This document shows, piece by piece, positions 48,669 through 56,791 of a DNA stretch of 64,000 nt (its first letter is position 1; each line of letters starts with the position of its first letter). Origin of the DNA: Streptomyces sp. DH24 (GTDB lineage Bacteria > Actinomycetota > Actinomycetes > Streptomycetales > Streptomycetaceae); NCBI RefSeq assembly GCF_029813775.1, contig NZ_JARVKW010000033.1, positions 1-64,000 of the forward strand, given 5' to 3'. The translations under genes were made by a program, and so were the position numbers. Below the pieces are notes generated by a model. The model was not told the origin of the DNA. It worked only from the letters and a program-made list of their open reading frames with translations, and did no database searches.

Positions 48669-50690
48669 ATGCCGGACACCACCCCCAGGGGCCTCACCGG
48701 GCTCGCCTTCGGTGGGGACTACAACCCCGAGCAGTGGCCGGAAAGCGTCTGGCAGGAGGACGTCCGGCTGATGCGCGAGGCCGGCGTCACGATGGTGAGC
48801 GTCGGCATCTTCTCCTGGGCCCTGCTGGAACCCGCCCCCGGCGCCTACGACTTCGGCTGGCTCGACCGGGTCCTCGCCCTCCTGCACGACAACGGCATCC
48901 GCGTCGACCTCGGCACCCCGACCGCCGCGCCGCCCGCCTGGTTCTACCGCGCCCACCCGGAGGCGCTGCCCGTCACCGCCGAGGGTGTCCGGTACGAGTT
49001 CGGCTCACGCGCCGCCATCTGCCACAGCAACGCCGACTACCGCGCCGCCGCCGCGAACATCACCACCCGGCTCGCCGAGCGCTACGGCGACCATCCCGCG
49101 CTCGCCATGTGGCACGTCCACAACGAGTACGGCGTGCCCGTCTCCGCCTGCTACTGCGACTCGTGCGCCGCCCACTTCCGCCGCTGGCTCGCCACCACCT
49201 ACGGCACCGTCGACGCCGTCAACGAGGCCTGGGGCACCGCCTTCTGGGGCCAGCGCTACGCGGACCTGGAGCAGATCAACCCGCCGCGCCTCACCCCGAC
49301 CGCCGGCAACCCGGCCCAGGCGCTGGACTACAAGCGGTTCGCCGACGCCACCATGCGCGAGAACTTCGTGACGGAACGCGACATCCTGCACCGCCTGTCA
49401 CCCGGCGTCCCCGTCACCACGAACTTCATGACCGCCCTCAGCCAGTGCGACTCCGTCGACTACTGGGCCTGGGGCCGCGAGGTCGACATCGTCACCAACG
49501 ACCACTACCTGATCACCGACGGCCGCCGCACCCACGTCAACCTCGCCATGGCCGCCGACCTCACCCGCTCCGTCGCGGGCGGCGCGCCCTGGCTGCTCCT
49601 CGAACACTCCACCTCGGGCGTCAACTGGCAGCCCCGCAACCCCGCCAAGGCGCCCGGCCAGATGGCCCGCAACTCCCTCGGCCACGTCGCGCGCGGCTCC
49701 GAGGGCGCCCTGTTCTTCCAGTGGCGGCAATCCCGGCGCGGCGCCGAGAAGTTCCACTCGGCGATGGTCCCGCACGGCGGCACCGACACGCGGGTGTGGC
49801 GCGAGGTCGTCGAACTCGGCGCCTCCCTGGAGTCGCTGGCGGAGATCCGCGGCACCCGCACCTGCGCCGACGCGGCCGTCCTGTGGGACTGGCACTCCTG
49901 GTGGGCGCAGAACCTCGACTGGCGCCCCAGCGAGGACCACGACGCCCGCGAGCGCGCCGACGCGTACTACGAGGCCCTGTACGACCACCACCTCACCGTC
50001 GACTTCGCCCACCCCGAAGCCGACTTGTCGGGATATCCGCTTGTCGTCGCCCCGGCGCTCTACCTGATGACCGAGGCGGCCGGGAACAACCTCAAGACCT
50101 ACGTGGAGAACGGCGGCACCCTCGTCGTGTCCTACTTCTCCGGCATCGTCGACGAGCACGACGCCGTCCACGAGGGCGCCCACCCCGGCCCGCTGCGCGA
50201 CGTGCTCGGCCTGACCGTCGAGGAGTTCTCGCCGCTCCTCCGGGGCGAGCGGGTGCGCCTGACCGGCCCGGACGGCTCCGGGCTCGACGCCGACGTGTGG
50301 ACCGAGTTCGTCGTGCCGCGCGGCGCCGAGACCGTGTGGACGTACGCCGACGGCCTGACCGCCGGCCGCCCCGCCGTCACCCGGCACCGCCTCGGCGCGG
50401 GCACCGCCTGGTACGTCTCCACCCGGCTCGGCGCGGCCGGCCTGGACGACGTGCTCGGGCGGGCGGGCGAGGACGCCCGGATCGCGCCGCGCGCCGACCT
50501 GCCCCGCGACGTCGAAGTGGTCCGCCGCACCGGCGAGTCGGGCACCTGCCTGTTCGTGATCAACCACACCGCCACCGACACCAAGGTGCCGCTGGAGACG
50601 TCCGGCACCGAGCTGCTGTCCGGTGAGCGTGCCGCGGGCCGCCTCGCGGTCCCGGCGGGAGCCGTCCGGGTCGTGCGACTCGACGGCTGA
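48669..50690 (+). CDS. GH42 beta-galactosidase
   Basis: A 673-residue intracellular beta-galactosidase of family 42. The entry motif FGGDYNPEQWPESVWQED, the acid/base Glu in WHVHNEYGVP and the nucleophile Glu in LLLEHSTSGVNWQ are visible. The zinc cluster CYCDSCAAHFRRW is also present. The trimerisation domain and a small C-terminal beta domain follow. ATG 48669 is chosen over the preceding TTG; GGGAGA lies 5 nt upstream. It is divergent from the importer operon and upstream of the endo-galactanase, so it should hydrolyse imported galacto-oligosaccharides. Confidence 0.94.
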   Translation: MPDTTPRGLTGLAFGGDYNPEQWPESVWQEDVRLMREAGVTMVSVGIFSWALLEPAPGAYDFGWLDRVLALLHDNGIRVDLGTPTAAPPAWFYRAHPEALPVTAEGVRYEFGSRAAICHSNADYRAAAANITTRLAERYGDHPALAMWHVHNEYGVPVSACYCDSCAAHFRRWLATTYGTVDAVNEAWGTAFWGQRYADLEQINPPRLTPTAGNPAQALDYKRFADATMRENFVTERDILHRLSPGVPVTTNFMTALSQCDSVDYWAWGREVDIVTNDHYLITDGRRTHVNLAMAADLTRSVAGGAPWLLLEHSTSGVNWQPRNPAKAPGQMARNSLGHVARGSEGALFFQWRQSRRGAEKFHSAMVPHGGTDTRVWREVVELGASLESLAEIRGTRTCADAAVLWDWHSWWAQNLDWRPSEDHDARERADAYYEALYDHHLTVDFAHPEADLSGYPLVVAPALYLMTEAAGNNLKTYVENGGTLVVSYFSGIVDEHDAVHEGAHPGPLRDVLGLTVEEFSPLLRGERVRLTGPDGSGLDADVWTEFVVPRGAETVWTYADGLTAGRPAVTRHRLGAGTAWYVSTRLGAAGLDDVLGRAGEDARIAPRADLPRDVEVVRRTGESGTCLFVINHTATDTKVPLETSGTELLSGERAAGRLAVPAGAVRVVRLDG

Positions 50691-50839
50691 GCCGCGACTC
50701 CCCTCCGCCCGTGCGAGCACCCGAGCCGCGGGCGGAAGGGCACCTCACCGCCGGGCCGTGTCCTCCGGGATGTTCCGGGAGACGCGGCCCGGGGCGAGGA
50801 ACACCTCACCCTCTTACGTCGAAGGGACGACGGACGACG

Positions 50840-52399
50840 ATGTTCCATCCCAGACGCACACTCAGGGCCCTGCTGCTGCCGCTCGCGGCCGGGCTCGACC
50901 TCACCGCCCTGCCCGCCCAGACGGCCCGGGCGGCGAGCACGCTCACCAACGGCGGCTTCGAGGCCGACGGCGCGGGCGCGGCCACCCCGGCCGGCTGGTC
51001 GGAGTACGGCTCGAACTCGGCCTCGTTCGCCGAGTCCGGTGGACGCAGCGGCGGTCACCGCCTGAGCCACTGGTCCTCCGCCGCCTACAAGGTGGAGACC
51101 TACCAGTACCTGTCCGGACTCACCAGCGGCAGCTACAAGCTGACCGCGTGGGTGCGCTCCGGCGGCGGCCAGAACGCGGCGTACATAGCCCTGAAGAACT
51201 GCGGCGGGGCCGAACAGCGCACGGATCTCCCGGTGTCGGCGAGCGGGTGGATCAGGATCGTCGTGCCGGTCAACGTGACCAACAACCAGTGCACGATCAG
51301 CATCAACAGTGACGCGAACGCGGGCAACTGGATCAATGTTGACGACCTGACCTTCTCGGCGGGCACGTCCGGCACGTCGATCAAGGGTGCCGACATCTCC
51401 TCCCTGCCCAAGAGCGAGGCCAAGGGCGGCGTGTACCGGACCGGTTCGGGCTCGGCCGGCGACCCGGTCGCGATCCTCAAGTCCGCCGGCATGAACTACG
51501 CGCGCCTCAAGGTCTGGGTCGACCCGGCCGACGGCTACAACAACAGGGCCCGTGTCCTCGCCATGGCCAAGCGCGTCAAGGCGCAGGGCATGAAGCTGCT
51601 GGTGGACTTCCACTACTCCGACACGTGGGCCGACCCGGGCGCGCAGTCGAAACCGGCCGCCTGGGCGAGCCATTCGTACAGTCAACTCAAGACGGACGTG
51701 TACGACCACACGTACGACGTGTTGAGCGCCTTGAAGGCCCAGGGGACCACCGCCGACATGGTCCAGGTCGGCAATGAGATCAATGGCGGCATGCTGTGGA
51801 ACGAGGGTTCCACCAACAACTGGACGCAGCTCGCCGGACTGCTCAACAGTGGATACAACGCGGTCAAGGCGGTCAACTCGTCCACCGGCGTCGCGCTGCA
51901 CCTCGCCAAGGGTGGTGACCTGTCCGGCACCCGCTGGTGGTTCGACAGCGCCGTCACGAACGGCGTGAAGTTCGACGCGATCGGCCTGTCCTTCTACGGC
52001 TACTGGCACGGCACGCTGTACGACTTCCAGACCACTCTGGACGACGCCGCCGCCCGCTACGGCAAGCCGGTCTTCGTCGCCGAGACGGCCTACCCCTTCC
52101 GCCTGGACAGCGAGGACGCGCACGAGAACATCATCGACACCGCCGACGAACTGGTCCCCGGCTACCCGGCGTCCACGACCGGGCAGACCCGGTGGATGAA
52201 CGACATGGCCAGCATCGTCGAGGCGGTCCCGAACGGCCGGGGACTCGGCGTCTTCTACTGGGAGGCGACCTGGACCGCGGTCAGCGGCAACGGCTGGGAC
52301 CCGGCGGACCCGTCGTCCGGCAACGGCTGGGAGAACCAGGCGCTGTTCGGCTACGACGACAGGGCGCTGACGTCCATGTCGTGGTTCCGCCACCGCTAG
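50840..52399 (+). CDS. Secreted GH53 endo-beta-1,4-galactanase with N-terminal CBM
   Basis: A 519-residue exported enzyme. Signal peptide LLLPLAAGLDLTALPAQTARA is followed by a CBM61-like beta-sandwich (about 35-175; LTNGGFEADGAGAATPAGWS, then Trp/Tyr-rich strands). A family 53 arabinogalactan endo-1,4-beta-galactosidase domain (about 180-515) comes next. The acid/base Glu is in VQVGNEINGGMLW and the nucleophile Glu in VFVAETAYPF. It degrades type I galactan outside the cell and feeds the adjacent importer and GH42 enzyme. The hairpin at 52471 terminates the unit. Confidence 0.93.
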   Translation: MFHPRRTLRALLLPLAAGLDLTALPAQTARAASTLTNGGFEADGAGAATPAGWSEYGSNSASFAESGGRSGGHRLSHWSSAAYKVETYQYLSGLTSGSYKLTAWVRSGGGQNAAYIALKNCGGAEQRTDLPVSASGWIRIVVPVNVTNNQCTISINSDANAGNWINVDDLTFSAGTSGTSIKGADISSLPKSEAKGGVYRTGSGSAGDPVAILKSAGMNYARLKVWVDPADGYNNRARVLAMAKRVKAQGMKLLVDFHYSDTWADPGAQSKPAAWASHSYSQLKTDVYDHTYDVLSALKAQGTTADMVQVGNEINGGMLWNEGSTNNWTQLAGLLNSGYNAVKAVNSSTGVALHLAKGGDLSGTRWWFDSAVTNGVKFDAIGLSFYGYWHGTLYDFQTTLDDAAARYGKPVFVAETAYPFRLDSEDAHENIIDTADELVPGYPASTTGQTRWMNDMASIVEAVPNGRGLGVFYWEATWTAVSGNGWDPADPSSGNGWENQALFGYDDRALTSMSWFRHR

Positions 52400-52470
52400 C
52401 CCCTGCGCCTGACGCCGGCGCCCGATACCGGCGCCCGGCGCCCGGAGCCCGACGTCAGGCGTCAGGCACT

Positions 52471-52502
52471 GCGGCCCGGCCGCGGATACGCGGCCGGGCC
52501 GC
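52471..52502 (+). terminator. Terminator after GH53 gene
   Basis: A perfect 14-bp stem (GCGGCCCGGCCGCG and its complement) with a GATA loop lies 71 bp after the galactanase stop. Confidence 0.8.
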
Positions 52503-52665
52503 ACCGCCCATTTCGCCACCCCGCACCGATGCGGGTACCGACCGGTGCCACGCCGCGAGCGGCCCGGTATCGGACAAGCACATTGGAGTCCGGGACGCGG
52601 CGGCTTCGCCTGCGGGACAGTGGGAAGACGCGGTACGAGGAGGCGCCGCGAAGGACGGAGGCGAC

Positions 52666-52923
52666 ATGCTGAGGACTCCCGTCGGCGACACCCGGCTGCG
52701 CATCCTCGCGTGGCTGCGCGAACCCGACCGCGGAGAACGCGGCGCCACCGCGGAGGCCGTCGCCGCCCGCTTCGGACTGCCCCGCCCGGTGGCCGTCACC
52801 CACCTCCGCCTGCTGACGTCCCTCGGCCTGCTGTGCACCGCCAGGTCCACCGGCCGCCTCCACTACCGGCGCGACGAGGTACGGATCGCCCAGGTCGCGC
52901 GGATGCTGGAAAAGGGCTGGTAG
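52666..52923 (+). CDS. Small ArsR-like winged-helix regulator
   Basis: An 85-residue single-domain HTH protein. The helix-turn-helix is seen in TAEAVAARFGLPRPVAVTHLRLL and the wing in LLCTARSTGRLHYRRDEVRI. Only the DNA-binding domain is present, without visible metal-binding Cys. GGAGG-type sequence precedes ATG 52666. Its targets are unknown; it lies upstream of the fluoride-export locus, but a 367-bp gap with a riboswitch separates them. Confidence 0.75.
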   Translation: MLRTPVGDTRLRILAWLREPDRGERGATAEAVAARFGLPRPVAVTHLRLLTSLGLLCTARSTGRLHYRRDEVRIAQVARMLEKGW

Positions 52924-53179
52924 GGGAGCCGCCCGACCGCGCGGCAGGCCGGCAGCGGACAAGCACCGCACCGCGACCCACGCCGACGAGGGGCGGCGAC
53001 GCGGCACCGCGATCACGCGAAACCCCGGCCTCGTGCGCAGCCGGGCCCGACCACGTGGTGGCAGTCCTCGCACCGCCGGCTTGCGACCGACCTCGGCATG
53101 CAGGGCCGGCCCTCCGCGGATGACCGCGTTCGTCGCCCGGCGTTACCCTGTTGACCGGCCGCGATCATCGTCGCGGCGC

Positions 53180-53236
53180 GGCGGTGGGGCCCGCCGTACC
53201 CGAACCGCGGCACCGGTGCCGCCAACGGTCCCTGCT
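53180..53236 (+). ncRNA. Fluoride riboswitch (crcB motif)
   Basis: GGCGGTGGGGCCCGCC at 53180 aligns with the 5' part of known fluoride aptamers, followed by GAACCGC, a GGCA-CCGG-TGCC hairpin and then ACGGTCCCTGCTT. GGGGCC at 53186-53191 can pair with GGTCCC at 53226-53231 (with one G-U), as the aptamer's long-range helix requires. One usually conserved A of GATG is G here. A strong hairpin follows at 53244-53263 (GCGGGCACG-CG-CGTGCCCGC) and may act as expression platform. The next gene is a crcB fluoride exporter. The rest of 52924-53290 shows no gene. Confidence 0.75.
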
Positions 53237-53290
53237 TGCGACGGCGGGCACGCGCGTGCCCGCGCCCCGGCGAGTAGGAGACGTACGACC

Positions 53291-53752
53291 ATGACAGTCC
53301 CCGAAACCCGCGGTCCGGGCCTCCGGCCCGCGGCGCCGCGGCGCACCGCACGGCGCGAGCAGGCGCCCGTCGTGGCGGTGGTGGCGCTCGGCGGGGGAGC
53401 GGGAGCCGCAGCCCGCTACGCGGCCTCCCTCACCTGGCCCGTCCCGGCCGGCGGCTTCCCCTGGACGACGATGTGGGTGAACATCGCCGGCTGCGCCCTG
53501 ATCGGCGTCCTCATGGTGGCCGTCACCGAGCTCCGCGCCACGCACCGGCTCGTGCGGCCGTTCCTCGGCACCGGGGTACTCGGGGGCTTCACCACCTTCT
53601 CGACGTACGCCGTCGACATCGAGAAGCTGCTCGACGGGGACCGGGTCGCCACGTCCCTGGCCTACCTCGCCGCGACGCCGGCCGCGGCGCTCCTCGCGGT
53701 CTGGGGCGCGGTCACGGCGTCCCGCCGCGTGCTGAAGTGGAGGCGGTCATGA
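53291..53752 (+). CDS. crcB: CrcB/Fluc fluoride exporter, first copy
   Basis: A 153-residue CrcB/Fluc-family channel with four TM segments. The signature is GTGVLGGFTTFSTYAVDIEK, with the Phe-rich fluoride path and the central sodium-site motif. Fluc proteins work as antiparallel dimers that let cytoplasmic fluoride leave the cell. An N-terminal basic extension of about 25 residues precedes TM1. AGGAG lies 11 nt before ATG 53291. It is preceded by a fluoride riboswitch and overlaps the DUF190 gene by ATGA. Confidence 0.92.
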   Translation: MTVPETRGPGLRPAAPRRTARREQAPVVAVVALGGGAGAAARYAASLTWPVPAGGFPWTTMWVNIAGCALIGVLMVAVTELRATHRLVRPFLGTGVLGGFTTFSTYAVDIEKLLDGDRVATSLAYLAATPAAALLAVWGAVTASRRVLKWRRS

Positions 53753-54129
53753 CCGGACCGACCGGCCGGGCCCTGCGGCTGACGGTGTTCGTCGGTGAGA
53801 ACGACACCTGGCACCGCCGGCCCCTGTACACGGAGATCGTGCACCGGGCGCACACGGCGGGCCTCGCGGGCGCCAGCGTCTTCCGCGGCATCGAGGGCTT
53901 CGGCGCCTCTTCCCTGATCCACACCGCGCGCCTGCTGTCCCTGAGCGAGGACCTGCCCGTGGCGATCGTGGTCGTGGACACCGAGGAACGAGTGCGGGGC
54001 TTCCTGCCGCAGCTCGACGGACTGGTCACGGAAGGCCTCGTCACGATCGACGCCTGCGAGGTCGTCCGGTACACGGGCCGCGCCGGCGGCGGGGACGGCG
54101 CGGGGACGAAGGACGGGACCCAGAGGTGA
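53749..54129 (+). CDS. DUF190 family protein
   Basis: A 126-residue DUF190 protein with the family start LRLTVFVGENDTWHRRPLY and core GLAGASVFRGIEGFGASSLI. The fold is PII-like by analogy with family members. It is translationally coupled on both sides to crcB genes (ATGA and GTGA overlaps), which suggests a regulatory or accessory role in fluoride export. The exact function of the family is not established. Confidence 0.9.
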   Translation: MTGPTGRALRLTVFVGENDTWHRRPLYTEIVHRAHTAGLAGASVFRGIEGFGASSLIHTARLLSLSEDLPVAIVVVDTEERVRGFLPQLDGLVTEGLVTIDACEVVRYTGRAGGGDGAGTKDGTQR

Positions 54130-54497
54130 ACTGGCTGCTGGTCGTCGCGGGCGCCATGGTCGGCGCCCCGCTCCGCTATCTCACCGACCGGGCCGTGCAG
54201 TCCCGGCACGACTCGGTCTTCCCCTGGGGCACGTTCACCGTGAACGTCGTCGGCAGCCTGGTGCTCGGCCTGCTGACCGGCGCGGCGGCAGCGGGCGCGG
54301 CGAACTCGCACGTCCAGCTGCTCCTCGGCACCGGTCTGTGCGGCGCCCTGACGACGTACTCGACGTTCTCCTACGAGACCCTCAGGCTCGCGGAGGACGG
54401 CGCGCCGGGGTACGCCGCGGCCAACGTCGCCGCGAGCGTCACGGCCGGGCTCGGGGCGGCCTTCGCGGGCGCGGTGCTGGCCCGGGCGCTGTGGTGA
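54126..54497 (+). CDS. crcB: CrcB/Fluc fluoride exporter, second copy
   Basis: A 123-residue CrcB/Fluc protein with four TM segments and signature GTGLCGALTTYSTFSYETLR. Two different crcB genes in one operon, as in many Gram-positive bacteria, suggest a heterodimer or two opposite-topology subunits. GTG 54126 overlaps the DUF190 stop. It is the last gene of the riboswitch-controlled unit. Confidence 0.92.
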   Translation: MNWLLVVAGAMVGAPLRYLTDRAVQSRHDSVFPWGTFTVNVVGSLVLGLLTGAAAAGAANSHVQLLLGTGLCGALTTYSTFSYETLRLAEDGAPGYAAANVAASVTAGLGAAFAGAVLARALW

Positions 54498-54526
54498 CGA
54501 TCAACGGTTGACGGACCAGCGGACCA

Positions 54527-54638
54527 GTCCATGCACCGGCCGGTTCACCGGCCGACTGGTGCACCGTCCGGCTCACCGACCTGTCCATGCACCGGCCGGT
54601 TCGCCAGCCGATTGGTGCACCGTCGGGCTCACGGTCCG
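54527..54638. repeat. Two tandem copies of a 56-bp repeat
   Basis: Units at 54527-54582 and 54583-54638 begin with identical GTCCATGCACCGGCCGGTTC and differ at only a few positions until the last ten bases. Each contains an inverted repeat around GGTGCACC. They lie between crcB and the GntR promoter. Confidence 0.8.
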
Positions 54639-54644
54639 CTCACC

Positions 54645-54674
54645 TTGACAGCGTCCACCCGTCACCCGCAGGAT
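54645..54674 (+). promoter_or_regulatory. Candidate promoter of the GntR gene
   Basis: TTGACA (54645-54650), an 18-bp spacer and CAGGAT (54669-54674) fit the vegetative consensus. The GTG start follows 9 bp later, implying a very short leader. Confidence 0.4.
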
Positions 54675-54682
54675 CAGTCCCT

Positions 54683-55417
54683 GTGAACCTGTCAGACAGC
54701 CAGACAGGTGGCCTCGGGCTGCGGCGCGTCAGCGCCATGGAAGCGGTGCTCGGCCACCTCCGCGGCGCCATCGAGCGCGGTGACTACGCCATCGGCGACA
54801 AGCTCCCGTCCGAGGCGGAGCTGTGCCGCACCCTGGAGGTCTCCCGGCCCGTGCTGCGCGAGGCGCTGCGCGCCCTGCAGACCATGGGGCTGACGGTCTC
54901 CCGGACCGGCAAGGGCACCTTCGTCGTCGCCAACGCCGTCGAGGACCCCACCTTCGGCGACTACGCGGCCAGCGATCTGCTGGAGGTGCGCCGGCACGTC
55001 GAGATCCCGGTCGCCGGGTACGCGGCACGCCGCCGCACCCCGGAGAACCTCGACCACCTGAGCCACCTGCTGGACCGGATGGAGCGGGAGACCGACACCA
55101 CCGCGTGGGTCGCGATGGACACGCTGTTCCACCTGGCCGTGGCGGAGGCCGCGCAGAACCCGGTGTTCCGCCGGGTCATCGAGGAGATCCGGGACGCGCT
55201 GGCCCGCCAGTCCGCCTTCCTCAACGAACTCGGCGGCCGGCGCGAGCAGTCCAACCGTGAGCACCGGGCGATCGTCGAAGCGCTGATCGACGGCAGCGAA
55301 CACGACGCGGAGCAGGCGATGGCCCACCACATCGACCGCGTCGAGACCACCCTCACCGCCATCGTGCGCCGCACACGCGCGGACACCCCGCGGACGCCGG
55401 AACCGAGGCGCGAGTGA
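54683..55417 (+). CDS. GntR-family (FadR/FCD-type) regulator
   Basis: A 244-residue regulator. The winged helix reads DKLPSEAELCRTLEVSRPVL, then REALRALQTMGLTVSRTGKG. The C-terminal all-helical FCD domain contains Asp/His residues typical of metal- and carboxylate-binding effectors (MDTLFHLAVAEAAQNPVF, NREHRAIVEAL, AMAHHIDRV). GTG 54683 is chosen; an earlier in-frame ATG at 54587 lies inside the 56-bp repeats. An inverted repeat over its first codons suggests autoregulation. It precedes asparaginase, aspartase and glutaminase genes and probably controls them in response to amino acids or dicarboxylates. Confidence 0.88.
   Translation: MNLSDSQTGGLGLRRVSAMEAVLGHLRGAIERGDYAIGDKLPSEAELCRTLEVSRPVLREALRALQTMGLTVSRTGKGTFVVANAVEDPTFGDYAASDLLEVRRHVEIPVAGYAARRRTPENLDHLSHLLDRMERETDTTAWVAMDTLFHLAVAEAAQNPVFRRVIEEIRDALARQSAFLNELGGRREQSNREHRAIVEALIDGSEHDAEQAMAHHIDRVETTLTAIVRRTRADTPRTPEPRRE
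54687..54709. promoter_or_regulatory. Inverted repeat over GntR start, possible autoregulatory operator
   Basis: ACCTGTC and GACAGGT are separated by 9 bp, just downstream of the GTG start and the candidate promoter. Confidence 0.45.
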
Positions 55418-55749
55418 GAGGTACTTCGATGACAGGCGTGACAGGCGTGACAGGCGTGACTGCGCTGACCGCACGTGACCGCCGTGACGGCCGCGTCGAC
55501 GGCGACCGACGCTGCGGTGTCGGCTATCTCGGCTGTGCCGGATATCGCGGTGTCGTGGTGATCGAAGTGTCGCGGCGTCGGAGAAACGTTCCGCCCGCGT
55601 GTAGCGCCGGCCCGCCGTCGCGGTCCAGCCGCCCGCATCCCCGCCGACACGACGCGTGATCCGCGCCCCGGCCGGCTCCCATGACTCCCCTGCCCGTGTC
55701 CCTGGCCCGTGACCCCATGCCCCTTGACCCCTTCGACCCCTAGGCAGTC
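55418..55749. other. Intergenic region with 9-bp tandem repeats
   Basis: GACAGGCGT occurs three times in tandem at 55431-55457. Open frames across the 332 bp give Arg/Val-rich sequences without family features, so no gene is called. A promoter for the asparaginase gene should lie here but is not obvious. Confidence 0.5.
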
Positions 55750-56775
55750 ATGTACAGCAGTTCCCCCGCGGACGCACCCCTGATCCGCGAGCCCCTCCAC
55801 GCCCCCGTCGCCCACCTGATACGCGGCGGGGTCGTCGAAGGCATCCACTACGGTTCCGTCGTCGTCCTCGACGCCGACGGCCGGGTCCGTCTCCAGCTCG
55901 GCGACATCGAGGCCGCCTGCTATCCGCGCTCCGCGCTCAAGCCCGTCCAGGCCGTCGCGATGGTGCGCGCCGGGCTCCCTCTGCGGGGTGAGCTGCTCGC
56001 GCTCACCGCCGCCAGCCACTCCGGAGAGGAACGCCACCTCGCCGGCGCCCGCCGCATCCTGGAGGCCGCCGGGCTCACCGAGCAGCACCTGCGCAACGTC
56101 CCGGACCTGCCGTTCGACCCGGTCGTCCGCGACGCCTGGGTGCGTGAGGGCCGCACGCCGTCCCGGCTCGCCCAGAACTGCTCGGGCAAACACGCGGCCA
56201 TGCTCTACACCTGCGAGCTCAACGGCTGGTCCCTGGACGACTACCTGGACCCCGGCCACCCCCTCCAGCAGGCCGTCGCCGAGAGCGTCGAGGACCTCAC
56301 CGGGCAGCGCGTCGCCCGGGTCACCGTCGACGGCTGCGGCGCGCCCCTGTTCGCCATCTCCCTGCACGGACTCGCCCGCGCCGCCGCCCGTATCGCCACC
56401 GCCGCCCCCGGCACCCCGGAGGCCCTGGTGGCGGACGCGATGCGCGAGCACGCGGAGATGGTCTCCGGGTCCGGCCGGGACGTCGCCGCCCTGATGCGGG
56501 CCGTGCCCGGACTGCTCACCAAGGACGGCTTCGAGGGTGTCCAGGTCGCCGCCCTGCCGGACGGCCGGGCCGTCGCCGTGAAGATCGCCGACGGCGCGAA
56601 CCGGGCCCGTGTCCCGGTCACCGCCGCCGCCCTCGCCCGCGCCGGCGTGGACCCCGTCCTGCTCACCGAGTTCGCCGGTGAGCCACTGCTCGGCGGTGGC
56701 CGGCCCGTCGGTGCGATCCGCCCCGTACGCGCGCTGGACCCCGTCGCGCCGCAGCCCTCGTACGCCCACGTCTGA
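55750..56775 (+). CDS. L-asparaginase II family enzyme
   Basis: A 341-residue member of the asparaginase II family (rhizobial ReAV type), structurally distinct from the E. coli AnsA/AnsB type. The family start APVAHLIRGGVVEGIHYG and the Ser-x-x-Lys of CYPRSALKPVQ are present, as are AASHSGEE, the metal-site Cys/Lys of QNCSGKHAAM and Cys of VDGCGAP, and KIADGANRAR. It converts asparagine to aspartate and ammonia. The aspartase gene follows 16 bp downstream, so Asn is carried on to fumarate. The start region lacks a strong ribosome binding site. Confidence 0.9.
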   Translation: MYSSSPADAPLIREPLHAPVAHLIRGGVVEGIHYGSVVVLDADGRVRLQLGDIEAACYPRSALKPVQAVAMVRAGLPLRGELLALTAASHSGEERHLAGARRILEAAGLTEQHLRNVPDLPFDPVVRDAWVREGRTPSRLAQNCSGKHAAMLYTCELNGWSLDDYLDPGHPLQQAVAESVEDLTGQRVARVTVDGCGAPLFAISLHGLARAAARIATAAPGTPEALVADAMREHAEMVSGSGRDVAALMRAVPGLLTKDGFEGVQVAALPDGRAVAVKIADGANRARVPVTAAALARAGVDPVLLTEFAGEPLLGGGRPVGAIRPVRALDPVAPQPSYAHV

Positions 56776-56791
56776 GAGAACCCGCACCGCC

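Noticed and set aside
55414..55659. 81-codon open frame with MTGVTGVTGV start
   Set aside because: It is created by the 9-bp tandem repeat and continues as Arg-rich sequence with no sign of selection as protein.
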